Shown one piece after another: positions 19,615 through 33,600 of a stretch of DNA of 64,000 nt. Made by a program: the position numbers and the translations under genes. The DNA is from Apostichopus japonicus (taxonomy: Eukaryota; Echinodermata; Holothuroidea; Aspidochirotida; Stichopodidae), in the NCBI RefSeq assembly GCF_037975245.1, contig NC_092571.1, positions 26,052,564-26,116,563 of the forward strand. The letters run 5' to 3'. Below the pieces are notes generated by a model. The model was not told the DNA's origin. It did not search any database and saw only the letters and a program-made list of their open reading frames with translations. Position 1 is the stretch's first letter; each line of letters opens with the position of its first letter.

Positions 19615-21599
19615 AGCCGTTGCTGCAGTTGTTTGATTACTCGTATACCAGATCCACCTAAGGTTAAGTTTTGCAATGTTGCAAAACTTAAGAAATCAGT
19701 GATCTGTAAAGCTCTTCAGGTCTGTTTTCTCAAAGTTTCCTTACAAACAAGAAGTTTGGTAATCCTCAGATATATAAGAACCAGTAATTATACCTCTAAT
19801 TATACCTCTCGACAATGTAACACGTGCTTCACGTCTACTATAACCATTTGTCATCACTTTATCCACCACCTTTTCAGGAATAAAACATAGGTGTAAACAT
19901 GTCCATTATCCGGAAGAAAGTAAGGTGAAATTGGAAATTATACATCCAAAACTTTACCTTCTTGTATATTAATCCTCATTCTCTTCGACCGACTAACACC
20001 GTATGTATATAAATACGTTATGATGAATATCAGATTATCTGTACTACGTACGCTCACCATTAAACCCGGTCGTCAGACATTAATGCGAGTTGTATTGAAT
20101 AGTGGAGGAGATGGAAGAAAGGTGCTTTCTTTTCTCATTCTTAATGTGTAACCAGGAATGTTTTATGTCATATTATTTATCAAATATTATGTAGGTACAA
20201 TAATTGAAAGGAATTTGTCCAATCATTAAACCACTTTCATTTCTTATAAACTTCGTGACTTTGTGATTCCAGACACGTAATTTGAGGAACATTAAAACCA
20301 ATACTTATGTTGGGGTTTTTCAAGGTATTTTTGTTTTAAGTTGTTAGACCGGGTAAGGTTGAGGGTGGGGGCTGGGGGCTCCTCTTTAAGAAACGTCACC
20401 ATGATAAACCAAACAACTCTCTAACCAGCTACGATGCTCTAACTATTCATGTGATTACTTTAGAAGGAGGGGGAAGGGGTGGTCCTTCTATCATCGAGTA
20501 TCTGTACCATGAATGCCTATACCTTTAAACCATGAAGTGACATTTACACTAAATAATTACTTGTCTTTCCAATATTAATACAGGTTATACGTTATATTGA
20601 TTATTGGAGGGAAAAGAGAGAGAGAGTGGCGCTTCCTTTCCTCTTTCTTGCATGACCAGGAATGATTTAATTTTTTTTTTTACAATATTTTATAGAGGTA
20701 TCATCATTCATGTAAGGAATTTGTACAATCATTAATCCACTTTAATTTCTTATGAACTTGTGACCTTATAGACACAAATATGTCATTTGAGGAAGAAGAA
20801 AATTATATGATGGTTTTTTTTTTGCAAGAATTTTTTTCAATGGTTAGACAGGGATGTGGACTGCTCTGTAAGAAACTTCATCGATGATGTAGCCTAGCGT
20901 CGAAACACAAAACAACTTGATCCACTTTCAAGTATACAGTACATCTTACACGGATTCAACCATGCATGTGCTTATGACGTTGGGAGAGGGCGTTAGGGGA
21001 GATCATAGAGTATATTTACCATGGGGCTAACCTTTAAACCATAAAGAAAAATAATTGTTTTTTTTTTCTTCTGATGAATTCTGATTTTGTTCCCCTAATA
21101 ATCACTTATAACTACAGTATAATGATATACATAAAACCATTTGCGCAATTGTAAACACACATTTGAAGAAGGAAAAGGGAGGTAGGCCTACTGCATATTA
21201 GGAACCGCCAATTGTTTTACTTTTTATCACATATAGATATATCAATTATAGTAACATATAGGAACCGCGGAGATGTTGTTATTATGTGCATGGAAGTTTG
21301 AAGAAGAAATTTCGACTGATTGATCGACTGAACTGTTTAAAATTGCTAAACTAAACATACATGATATCCACTTCAACTCCTAATGCTCACCCGGCTTACG
21401 TTTTCCCTTTGCGACCCACTTTGCAGTTGCATAATTCATTTTACAGCCAACTAATTTGTAGTTGTGTGGTTTGTATTTAATTCCAGCCACACGGATTTTC
21501 ATTTTCAGGCATGTTTTTGCAGCAGACCGCACGAAGATTCTGCTTGAAGCAAGTTTAAAGATGTGAGACCCCGGATTGGACTGGGAACCAGGTGACAAT
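19615..21599. other. Intergenic region, no gene seen
   Basis: AT-rich sequence between the second Ig gene and the VAMP first exon. A TATATA word at about 19768 (155 bp upstream of the Ig ATG on the minus strand) is a weak promoter candidate. Two similar stretches, about 20080-20400 and 20580-20880, share GGAATG..TTT..ATTTATC/AATATTTTATAGAGGTA, AATTTGT(A/C)CAATCATTAA(A/T)CCACTTT and GAGGAA words. They look like a diverged direct duplication. Confidence 0.5.
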
Positions 21600-21696
21600 G
21601 ACGTCATTTCCTACTCCATCAGCACTGGTCAATATCAGCTCACCGTAACTCCCGGAATCAGCGACTGAAAGCAACTCAATTCACCGCTTTAAAAAT
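21600..21696 (+). other. VAMP: VAMP exon 1: 5' UTR ending in the AT of a split start codon
   Basis: The sequence TTTAAAAAT|GTAAGTAAC contains a strong donor. Exon 2 begins with G GCA TCA. Joining the two creates AAAAATGGCATCA, so the initiator ATG is assembled as AT from exon 1 and G from exon 2. Without splicing the same ATG is followed directly by TAA. The exon start is not determined. Confidence 0.75.
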
Positions 21697-24600
21697 GTAA
21701 GTAACATCGATGTGGGCAAAATCGTTCAATTCTTGTTATAACTTCAATCCTCCTTTATATTTTCAAATCAAGGAGTTATATGCGATGATGTAAAACGAGC
21801 CAAAATAGTTCCATTATCCACCCTATGCAGTTACATTGGGGTAGTTGTAACACTTTGTGGTATTACTTATAGGAATGTACAGTAAGAACACCCGACAATA
21901 CAGTAATGCATTGCAGCCTAGCTAGGCCTAGCTATCTGATGAAATGTACAGTACTGTACTCAGACCCAGGCCTAGGCGCAGATCAATTTTAAGCACAGTG
22001 TAACCAGACTTATTCGGACCAAAAAGCCCAGACATTTAAAATTTCATGTACGCCTTATCACATTATATGGCCAAATACATGTTAAATGGTAGCCAATCTT
22101 ATTCTGTGAAATGTATATTTGCATTGTCAATGTTACTTTAGTTAGGCTATGGCAGCAGTGCCTCTCAAGGGGAGGTTCCCGCTTCAAAATGGAATACATT
22201 TTTTGCATTTTACCTGGCCAGAGAATGTGTTAAGAGAAACAGAGGAAGGGGTAAAAAGGAAATTGAATAGATCAAATTACTGCTAAGATGATGGAGATGT
22301 TCAAAGTCATCACATACATTCAGCACCCTTATTAATAGCTGTTTAGATTCCCAGTGAAATGAAGCCTTTATGTGCCTAACCTTCACTGGTCTTTTAGCCC
22401 AGGCCTTAGTGATTTTCTTTTTTGGAAAATGAATGTCTACTGTAATTCAGTCACGTCTATACAGGGTTTGTTGAGTTACTAGAAACAGCTTGAAAACTTT
22501 GCAACTGCGTACTTGCAATAAAGCTGGTGTTAAATTGATCATGTAATCCATCTATAATAAGAATGATGATAGGCTACGCGCAAATGTTTACTTTTACTAG
22601 CCTAGCCTCTGTTGTGTTTAAAATGATTTAACCACAAAATGATAAATAATCAAAAGATGAACCAAATAAAATTGCTAAAACAGCTTTTGAAAATCGCGTG
22701 CATTCATTGCTTCTTTTTGGCCAGTTTAAACTACTGTTAAGGTTTGACACTTCGTTGTCTATAATCTTGATAGGTTTGAATAATTTAGTACTAAAGTTAA
22801 GGGACTTCCATGTAGTCACTCTGTGGATTCCTGCAACTCTGTGAAAGGGAACTTCAGCAGAGTGTATTACTTAGTTGGGCCACATACATAATGTGGTAGT
22901 TTGCTGTGAGGATGTTAGTAGAACACACAAAAGTTGCAATGGACAAAATTTGCATCTTTTTCCATGACAGCTACATTGCTGTCTAATGATTTCACATGAA
23001 ACACACTGTTCTGGAATTGTCCCGCAAAAATATTCTTATTCTTCAATTCACCATAAGTCAAGATGTTGTGGCGATTGCCATGATCAATGTTGCAAGACAA
23101 CTATAGTAGTACAGTGCATTATTCTATTTTGAAGTCAATATTAAACTTGCATCGAGATGAGCTGTGCTGGACGCTTGCAATAGTTAAGAATCATTCATAA
23201 GAGTCGAGAAGGCTTAAGCAGATTTAATGATAACAGCTTGACTGAACACATCTACTGTATTTCCCCTCCGTTGCCGACCATTAATGTGAGTTTAATAGTA
23301 ACCCCTAAGTTTTACAACTTGACTGAACTGCACAATATTTTCAAATATGAAGAAATTTGCGGTGAATTAACTTAGTTAAGCTTAAGTTTTATTCTGAAAA
23401 TCCTCCTAAATCAATTGGAAGTTCTACTCCGATAGACTGTTTGGAACTGAAAGTAATTGACAGAACCATGAACAATATGACATCTCAAATCTTAACAGAC
23501 AGAAGACTGGGGAGATTGCTTAAAAATCAACCCTGATTGTAATCACAAGTTTGCCTCAAGTGCTGTGTTTGTGTTGTGCAGTAAAGAAGTTGGCTACCGG
23601 TCTTTCATGTGTCGTCCAGCATTAAAGTGTACAAGTTATAGAGCCAAAGGCTCACTGTATGAACACTCATTTGGGGGTATTTTTTACTTGGTTGTGTACA
23701 GGTGTCATATGCAGGGTTTGTCTACTACTCTGGTATACAAAGTGGAGTCGCCCAAACCTTCAGAATTTTTTTTTTTAAAGAGTGAAGTACTTTTAGCATA
23801 TATAATGACATGAAATCAGTACTTCCAATTTTGCAAAATGTCATGCCAGTTTGCAAATTTCTAAGCATCTATAGTTGATTAAAAGTGTGTCCATGGGGAG
23901 GGGGAACCTCCCTGTAGACCACTTCCTCAAGCCACAACACCTGAAGGGTCACCTACATGGTGAACACCTGTAACTTTGGCATCAGCAAAAGGGGGTGAAC
24001 ACCAGGGGTGTACGATACATCACATTGTCTATGTTGCTCACATTACATGTTTATTTGATTTGGTTTATTTGTTTTATCACGTGAATATATACATTGTGAA
24101 AGGAAGTCTTCTAAAAAGCCTATATTGGCTTAACAAAGTAGAAGACTCCCTGAAAAAGGAAAAGAAAAAGGAAAGGAAATGAAAATATTAGAGTTCACAA
24201 AAAATCAATAGTAGAATGATATTTGAATTAATAAGATGCAATGATTTCTTATGGCATATGAATTAAAAATAGATGCTCTAACTATATAAACTTTAGTAAG
24301 TACTGTGCAGCTAATAAGGAGTGTTTGAGTCCTGGTTTATTTAGTGTGTACATAACAGTGAAGGGAACATTCTACTAAACATTGCTAAATTTGGTTGGTC
24401 CACCGGGTACCCGTTCTTTACGCATTCATTGTAAACCTATTAACTACAGTAGGCCTATACTTAGCGCACCCGTAAGCCTAACGTTACTTTGTATATTGTG
24501 CAGGCCCTTCAGTCAGGCATGTATGTAGTAAGACTATAAACAAAATGATTGTTTTGCCTGTGAACTGTTTATACTTCATGGCTGCATACAGTATGTAAAT

Positions 24601-27600
24601 TTATAACTTACAACCTACAGTAAAATTAATTTTTCAAAATTAACACAAGTGTCACAAGCAAAATTTTTCTCCCAGTCATGTTTTTTGTGATCAGTCTCAA
24701 AGTTTCATAACTTGAAAGTGTGCAACTCTACTGCCTTTTAAGCCTAACAGTATGATGCCCCATGGGATGTATTACTTGTGGAAATGTAGTGTGTGTGGTT
24801 GAAGAATTCCTGGATGCATTTGTTGCACGAGGTACTGTATATTTGCATGTAATTGCTATCCTTAAGCAATGGAAGATAATTAACAGTATATTTTGCAAAC
24901 CAAATGTTTTCAGCACTTACAGTATACCACACCGGGATATTTTATACTGTAAATGCTAGGCCTATCCACATACATTGTACAGTATTCTTTCATTTCTGGG
25001 CACTTACGGTTATTGCTCCAGGAGCTCCCCCTATTTATCTGACACAATCGTGAGATTAATGATGATGTACTGTACCTTTGGCAAGAATTTTGGCCCATTC
25101 GTAGAGTTTGAAGGAAAAGAGTTCATTCGATAACATCATGATCTTTGTTTGCCCAAAACATTAATCAGACACATACAGTACATGTACAGACAGGTCTATT
25201 GACCTTTCCATTCATAACTGTACATTAGACTGTATGATGGATTTACTGTACACTTGCTGATCGTCTAGTGCTGAGTCCAGCTACAGTACTTTACATACAT
25301 TTAGCAAGGACTGTACACTTACAGCAGTCATTAGTTCTTTGCTGTACTGAGTCCAGCTACAGTACTTTACATACAGTTAGCAAGGACTGTATACTTAGTC
25401 ATTAGTTCTTCACTGATCTGAGTCCAGTTACACTGTACATACATTTAGCAAGTACCGTACACTTAGACATGAGTTCTTTGCTGTACTGAGTCCAGCTACA
25501 CTAACTTAAAATACATGTAGCATGTACTGTACACTTAGTCATTAGTTGTTTGCTGTACCGAGTCCAGCTAAAGTACTTAATATACATTTAGCAAGTACTG
25601 TACACTTAGTCATTAGTTCTTTGCTGACATACGGAGTCCAGCAACAGTACTTTACATAAATTTAGCAACTACCGTACACGTAGACATTATTTCTGTGCTG
25701 TACAGAGTCCAGCTACGGTACTGTACATACAGTCTTTATTAGTACTGTTCAAGTGTATAACTGTGTAGTACATTGAGCACATTGGCTGTTTCAGTATGAT
25801 GGCCAATGCAGTTTGCTCCTTCATGTACTGTACCCTGATTAGGCTAATATTTTAAACTGACCGTTTGTTGATAAACATCTGGACAACTTTGTTATTGTTT
25901 GGTTTTTGGCCAAAATGATGGCCAAAAAGTGTATTGTTATGATTGTGTGAAACTTAAATACAATGGTACCAAAAAGAGTGTAGGGTTAGGAATAGGTAGG
26001 CTGGCCTATGTTGGTGTTTATAATGGAATGCATTGTGATGCTTTGTAGCTCTCATCACAGTTCAAAGTTCTGTAAAGAAAAATGTTGAAGGCTATATTAT
26101 GTCCAAAAAAATGTTAGAGTAAACATTTATCTTAAACGTTTTTGGCCCTATAACGTACTGTACCTTGCCATTATTTCTTTTAATAGTCTGATGAGAACCA
26201 TTTACTCTTTAAGGGCTAGTATTTTTCTTAAATTCAGTGAAATATACAGTTTTTTTGCAGCTGTTACAGTATACAGTATTTTTTCACCAAAATAATTCAA
26301 GACAAATACAGTAAAATTTGTATTAAAATCACCAGAATGGTACTTTAGGATGAATAATGCTCAAAATGCTCATTGTGTTTACATGGTAAGGGTGGAAAGA
26401 TCATATCCTGTGTACAGTACATGATGCTCAGCATATCAGTTTGCATCATACAAACTACGTATAAACCTACTTAGTGTGTTAAAAGCAGTTAGACTGTAGC
26501 CTTGGTAAAATCAATATATTTGTTACTAATAAGATAAAACAGACTATCAGTGTGAGCCCAAGCTGCTCAACCTGAAGGATTAGTCTACATATACATGTTG
26601 GTAGATCTCTAAATTACTTCACTGGACAATGCTATAGATGCTCATGTATACAGTGTGTGAACTGCACATACTGTAAGGACTGTATAGTACTTTACTGTAT
26701 AGCATGTGTATACATGTACTTGTGTGCATTGTTACTACTATGCTGTTCATTTTGTGGTATTGTTTGGTATACATGTACAGTACTTTATATAAAATATGCA
26801 ATATATAAGTTCGTAATTTATTTTATAACATGACAATAAAGAAAAGAAGGTCTGTTAGTATACAGTACTACCGTACCAATTTGAAGATGTTCCAAGTTGA
26901 ATTTATGTTTGTAATAGACGTTTATGGTTGCCGTGAAAGATCAAAGTTCATTTAAAGTCAACTTTAAAACCAACTTTTATTTGCACTATGAAAAGTATAA
27001 GTTTGAAAGAAATGAATCACTAGGCATGTTCCTGGCGGACTAATTGCAAACAATTGGTATATCAGAAGGGATGCCAGTTTTAATTGGATAGGTGTCAGAG
27101 CTGCCATACGTATGCTTCAGATATTAAATGAAGTAAAGGATGCTGGAATAAATTATTTAATTTATCAAATTGTAAATTATTCTAACAAATCATCCCCTGG
27201 AGGAGGGAGGTACTGGAGTGGTGTACCCATGAGCCCTGGCAGGACCAGACCACTGTGTACAGTGCACAGTGTTCACATGGAAAGAACTACTTTACTGTAC
27301 AGAACAGAAGAAAGAACTAGGATATGTACAGGAAAATAGTCCTAGTAAACTCTACTGCACTGTACAGTATGTATAGTACAGTACAGTACTAGGGTTATTG
27401 GAAAACAGATGATCTATCTAGACGGCAATGAATATTTTGTTATATTTATACTTTCTGTGTTTGACAGTGCGTGCCTGTCACTGTCTCGCATGGCAAGATT
27501 TCATATTGCTGTCAGTACTACATGAATAGGTCTCGATTCAAAGTAATCTCATTGATTCCTCTATCTGGATAATCTAAAATTTTGATCCCTGCTTACTGCA

Positions 27601-30600
27601 GATTGATAACAGTCCATCTCGAAAGCCAGTCATAATTTTTTTTTCCTGAATATGATTAGTTACTTTGCATTAAGAGTTTATGACCTATTGTAGCTACAGT
27701 ACTGTATGTAATTTCTTTTCCAGACCATAGATAGGAAGTTACACATTTATGTTACAGTGTTATGTTCAAGCATATAGTATAGTGACCTACCAATACTGTG
27801 TACTGGTCATCTAGTGTATAATGTATAGTACTTAGCAATGTACATAGTGAAAATCAAGCATATTGCAAATTATCTTAATATGTTTCTTAATTAAATACAT
27901 TTACTATACCAGTAAATCAAATGTTGCAAGTATAAAGTGAATTTATATTTTAAGGTCTGTGTATGTACAGTGAGAAGCAGCTCAAAGGGACTTGTGGCAG
28001 TTACAGTGGAGACTGTACAGTGTACACCAAGTTGTTTCTAATAAATGTATAGCAAATGGTTTGTTCCAATTATAACACTCTACCGTACATAGAGAAGAGT
28101 CCACAGTACAACTGGCTCTTTCACATCCATTGGAGATTGCAGCTCAACGTTGTAATTGAGTCACCCCACACAGAATGTTGTCATACCGGTGAGAGTGAAC
28201 GAGCGTGACGTTGATCTAATACTCAGAGAGCTGCTGATTGCCTCTAGGTTAAGGTCTGCAGCAGAAAATAGCAATATTCAATTTGGCTGAAATGAGACCA
28301 TAGGACATCTGAAGAGAATATATTGCCTGGGGAAAATTGCGTGCTTTAGAGTGCCTTGATTAGCCAAAGGGCACCAAGTATGCACTGTCATGTTATATAC
28401 TTACAGTATGTACAGCCCCTACAGTACTGAGTATGAAGTACGAGTATGAAGGTTACTTTGTATACAGTACAGTATGTTGTAAAAACTGAGCCCTACAACA
28501 GTGATGTTGGTAGTACAGTACTGGGTGCAGTACACAGTATCGAGCAGGGGAAGGGATGGGTTTAATTTTGAAGTACATTACTGTACTGTCTGCGTGTATT
28601 CACACATACACACATACATGTATCGCTGGCTGCATTCATACGGTTTATAATATGTTTTGTTGTTTATCTTGTACAATATAAGAGGACCTCCGTCTGGTCC
28701 TTGACATTATTTCAGCAGATTCAGTATGAAATGTGGGACTACCAGGGACTGACTTACAGTACTGTGTCTGGTATTGCACCACAAAATACAATGCAAAAAT
28801 GATCAAATAGCTATACATACAGTATGCACACGTATACATAAAGATTGACCTGTAGTGTACACAGGAACCATATTATATTAAGAGCCAGAATCACTTTACA
28901 GTGTACCTGTAGTATTGTATGACAAATTCAACTATCAGTAACAGGGAAGTATTGAATTTACATTCTTTCCCATCTGTATCGTATACTAATATACAAGAAC
29001 TGCATGGCACGCGAAGCAATGAAGGTAGTAACATACACTATGAATGATAGGACTAGTGACGAACTGACTGACTGACTGACTGACTGACTGACTCACTCAC
29101 TGACTCACTCACTCACTCAGTTTCAACAACCTCTGTGGGACTTTTGTCACTGTTGAATGATTTTCCATACCATTCTATGCCAGTGGCATAAGTTTGGTTA
29201 CACCCTAACAGACCTATCTGTACATGTACATTGCCTTATTGTTCATGTATGCACTGTACTGTACATGGTACTGTACATGTACTAGCACAGTAAAGTATTA
29301 CAGGGAACAATTTTAATATACTTGCATTCAAGCAAACATTAATAGTGTCCATAAAGTCTTTGACTCGCAAGTACTGATCACTTGTCAACTCGTACCCAAA
29401 TTTTCAGTCAGATTGCTAAAGTTGGAGGACATTGTTGAAACACGATAGATATAACAGTCAGCACTATCACTAGAGGAGTTACAAAATATTCTAAGACAAC
29501 ACTGAAAAGATGGCATTGTTGTCAAAGCATTCTGTGTAGCCCGTCCATGCATGCAGTGTGGATGTTGTGCAGTATATACTGTATGACAGGGAATAGGGGA
29601 GAAGTGAACAGGTCTCTAATTTGGACTTGCTAGAATTTCCACATGTAAAGTTCATATATATTACTATACTGTATTGTAGTTACAGTGTGACCCAAACTAT
29701 TTATTTGAGAGGTGTGCATTGTTTGTTTAATGCAAGTCTGACATTTACACATTTACTTATTCCTGTGTGTGTACATACATGGGGACCAGTCTGTAGTGTA
29801 GTCTGAAATCTTGTGCTCTCTTAATGATCTACATAGTCTACAGCAAGTGCTTTATCATTTTTATTTTTGTCTTGTGATTCAGTCTGTATCCATGGAGCCT
29901 GCATAATTTTGATTTCAGCAGTCCTGAGTTAATTTATTTGGTATTACTGACACAATGGCATACAGTATGTAATCATCTGTGTTGGTACCCATAGTGTCTT
30001 AATCTTCTTAAGTACTTTCTTACTGTACTGTAAATTCCAAGGAATTTATATGGTATTGCTGCTATTGCAAATAAAATATTAGTCAAATCACTAAATATAT
30101 TTTCAGTATCCAACAGGTTAATACATAATTGCAGGGAACTTTTGCTTGTTTTCTATGAAAGAACTTGATTGTCTAAATTGCGTACACAAAATTTGAGCAC
30201 TAAATTATTCCATTCATTGCAATGAGTATTCAGTTATGTACTGTACATACACAGTAGGATCTTACATGGAAGCCCTCATGCTCCTACTACAGGTGCAATG
30301 TATATTGCACTGTAGCACACTGATGCTGTGTGGCCATTACTCCCATGTGGTTTAAGTCCTGACACATTTTAAGATGGCAGGAAATCCAATGATCAGGCTT
30401 TAAAGATCAATTCTTTTTGCATCATGTACATTGAATATTATGATTCTTCGCATTGCCAAGAGTACAGTAGCTGTTCTACAGTACTATATGACCTCCTGAG
30501 TAGAACTGAGTGTTGCAGAGCAGTTGAATCGTAAATTAACTAAATTAAATTATACCTGAAGAATAAAACTGAATAAATTTATCTACCTACAGTAACTGCC

Positions 30601-33600
30601 TGTTTTGATTATTGGTTTGTCCCAGTGAGCACTACAGTACATTAAAGCATCTTTTCACGCAAATTTGGGTCGGGAATAATTTCATTTTTAGCAGGTACAG
30701 TACTGTAAAGAGTATCAGCTACAGTAATAAGGTACTGTTTGATCCAACTTTTAAGACATCCTCAAAGTCTCTTTCACCAAATGTAAATTAATGATTGAAT
30801 AATTAGGGAAAAAACATTTCATCACCCAGACACCCTTTCATACTGTACATAATTAACGACATGCTAACAGGAAATTAAGTTCAATATAATTTCAAATAAA
30901 AATATGTACAGTTTACAGTATAGGACAAGCTAATGTTCAACCATGCACATTGTTTTCTGGAGTTAAGTATCAAATAGGATCTGATGTTGTAGATCATATA
31001 AATTCTCAAGAAAAGCTGCCATAAAGTTATAATAATAAGTACCTAGTGAACTGCTGATAATTCTTCAGGTGCCATGAATGATTGTACACACTGAAAATAG
31101 GATATGATGAACCTTGTTTGCCTTTTGACATACTGTACTGCACTGTAAATCTATTTGATCCCAAGAGGATACAATTCTAGCAATCTTGGATATCAGCTCA
31201 TTCAGGTGTATCCTGCACCTTGCCCAGTTTGTACATTGAATACATTAACTTTGCACTTTGATCATTGAACATTCCTGTTGTCAACATGCATACATGCACC
31301 ACATTACACTTATCAATGAAGAAATTATCATATATCATATACAGTTAGTGTTTTATGTATTGACATACAAAACATATGTGTTTGTATTGTTTATATGATA
31401 CGTATATTATAGATCAGTGCAAACTGTACCTGAACACACACTGTACCTTTAAAATGTACTCTACACAGAATCTTGCCATTTGTTAGGAAAACATATAAGT
31501 AACATACAATACCATGTCCTTCAAAAGTTTCATAAAACTAAGTACGGTAGGCCATGTGATTTACCAGTATAAAGGACATTTGTTTGAACAGCCAAGTAAA
31601 ACATTTATGGCTAACTAGTCACAAGTTTCACTTTCACTCTCACAATCTATTTTTGTATTTACATTGTGGCTACAATTCTTTGTCAATGCTAGTAGACCTT
31701 TTTTCCGAATTATATATTTCAGGAAACTGACTGATTATACTGTGAGCACTGTTTATGCCTTGTTGTTCATATACTGTATGCACTGTATATGGTATTGTAC
31801 AACCAAACCAGTCAGCATTTGTATCATGTTCTCACAGTTCTATTTGAAATAAACAAAGTCAAATTGTATATTTTTACCACAAGTATTTGAAATGCAAATT
31901 TATAATAAACTTAGATCACAATTTTCTCTGTTATATGAAAACAAATAACTTGTTGATGTTATTATACCTAAGGCTACAAAGTTTTAGGCAGTGTCTGTAG
32001 TATCACTGCACTTCCCTTCTGTGTTAGGTTAATCTCCTATCGATACAGGTATATGCTCTGTCCAATCTACTAAAAACTACATGTCTGTCCTGAACAATTT
32101 AGCACTGCACCCCTTACATCCCATTTCCAGAACGAGAAGCTCGATGCAGAGAGCACCAACATTTTATGACGGTGCGCTTTGTTGCCATGGTTACTGTACA
32201 TGCAAAAACTGCTAGTCTGCTAGACATTTTTGAATTTGTATAGTAGTTTGCCCATTTTGAATAGCTTTTTGCGATCACATGATACAGAAATTCAGAATCA
32301 GTTATTCCATGTATTAAACACTATACAGTATGAACACTGATTGTAGTACACTAAATTGCAGTGCAAATACTTCTCTCTGACTCTTATTCTTTTTCCTTGT
32401 CATTTTTAGGGCATCAACAGGTCAAGATGGAGGATCAGCTCCTCAGCCCAACAAGAGGTTACAGCAGACACAGGCTCAAGTTGATGAGGTACTGTACAGT
32501 ACACTATATAAGCTTGACTGAATGATCTTGTCTTTAAAAGACAGTATGCTTGATACTGAGGACAAGCTCTATTGTACAGTAGGTATTAAAGTCAAGAAGT
32601 ACAGTACATCAATATGTAAGAAACTCTTGCCAATATTGATGGAGATACACATCGTGGGATGATACATGTTCATCACAAACTCGCTGTTACTGTAGATGAG
32701 ATGTTTTTCGGTAATTGGCGCTATAGCGTGGAGATCAGTGAGGCTCCTTTTCCTGTGGGAACTGATGTGCATCTATAGTGCATATATTTGTGTACTATAA
32801 TGTATTGTATATTTTCGAGGTAGTTGGAAGGATGACAGCCAAATTGACTGCGTTTTATCCCTTGGTAAAGGTACAAGGCGATGTTGATGGCTTTTGTGTG
32901 TCTGTATGAAGTTCCTTGGCTTGTTCACAACCAAGACAACTCAAAAGTACATGCTGTTTGACATTTGTACACATGTACGTAGTTGGTACAGTATACAAAT
33001 CCACCTAAGCAAATGTTAAAATGCTACAAGTTGATGGAAGTTGAAGGTCATTCATTATTGATCAGCAGAAAGTTCGGTGTTACAACTTTATAAACGCAAC
33101 TAACTTTGATAAGCTAAACTTGGATGAACTTAATAACATGTTCTTGATATATTGAAACTATTCAAAATGAAGTAATTGAGAATCTAACATTGTACATGTA
33201 TGTGAAATGTCATTTGAGGTTAGCAGAAGTCTGAACTTGCACTTTCTCGGGGAGTCGGGGGGGGGGGGGGGAATTAGTAGCGAGATCTTTTCAACAAATT
33301 ATAACGCTGACTGTAAACACTTTGCTACTGGTCACAGAGTGCCTTTCAATGACACTATTGTAGTTAATATCATCTTTTTAGAACAGGTAAATACATGTGT
33401 TGCCGTTGATATTCCAAGTCCTCAGTGAACAACGGCCATCAACAGCAGGAACCCGGCCGATTACTCCAATGAAATATGGTCCAAACGTGAATATGACATT
33501 CTCTCATATCACAAAGCATGTCCATTTTCTGGTATGCATCGGACTGTTTATTTGTTTATTTTATATTTGTATTTCATCTTTAGTCACCTTTTTTTTCCTT

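Larger units (their letters stand above)
21697..32409 (+). other. VAMP: VAMP intron 1 (10.7 kb), rich in TACAGTA/TACTGTA words
   Basis: No coding sequence is supported inside. It contains a 68-76-bp tandem array (25271-25750), a CTGA microsatellite and an unusually dense scatter of TACAGTA and TACTGTA heptamers, mostly from 24400 onward. The donor is GTAAGT and the acceptor TTTTTAG. Confidence 0.7.
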
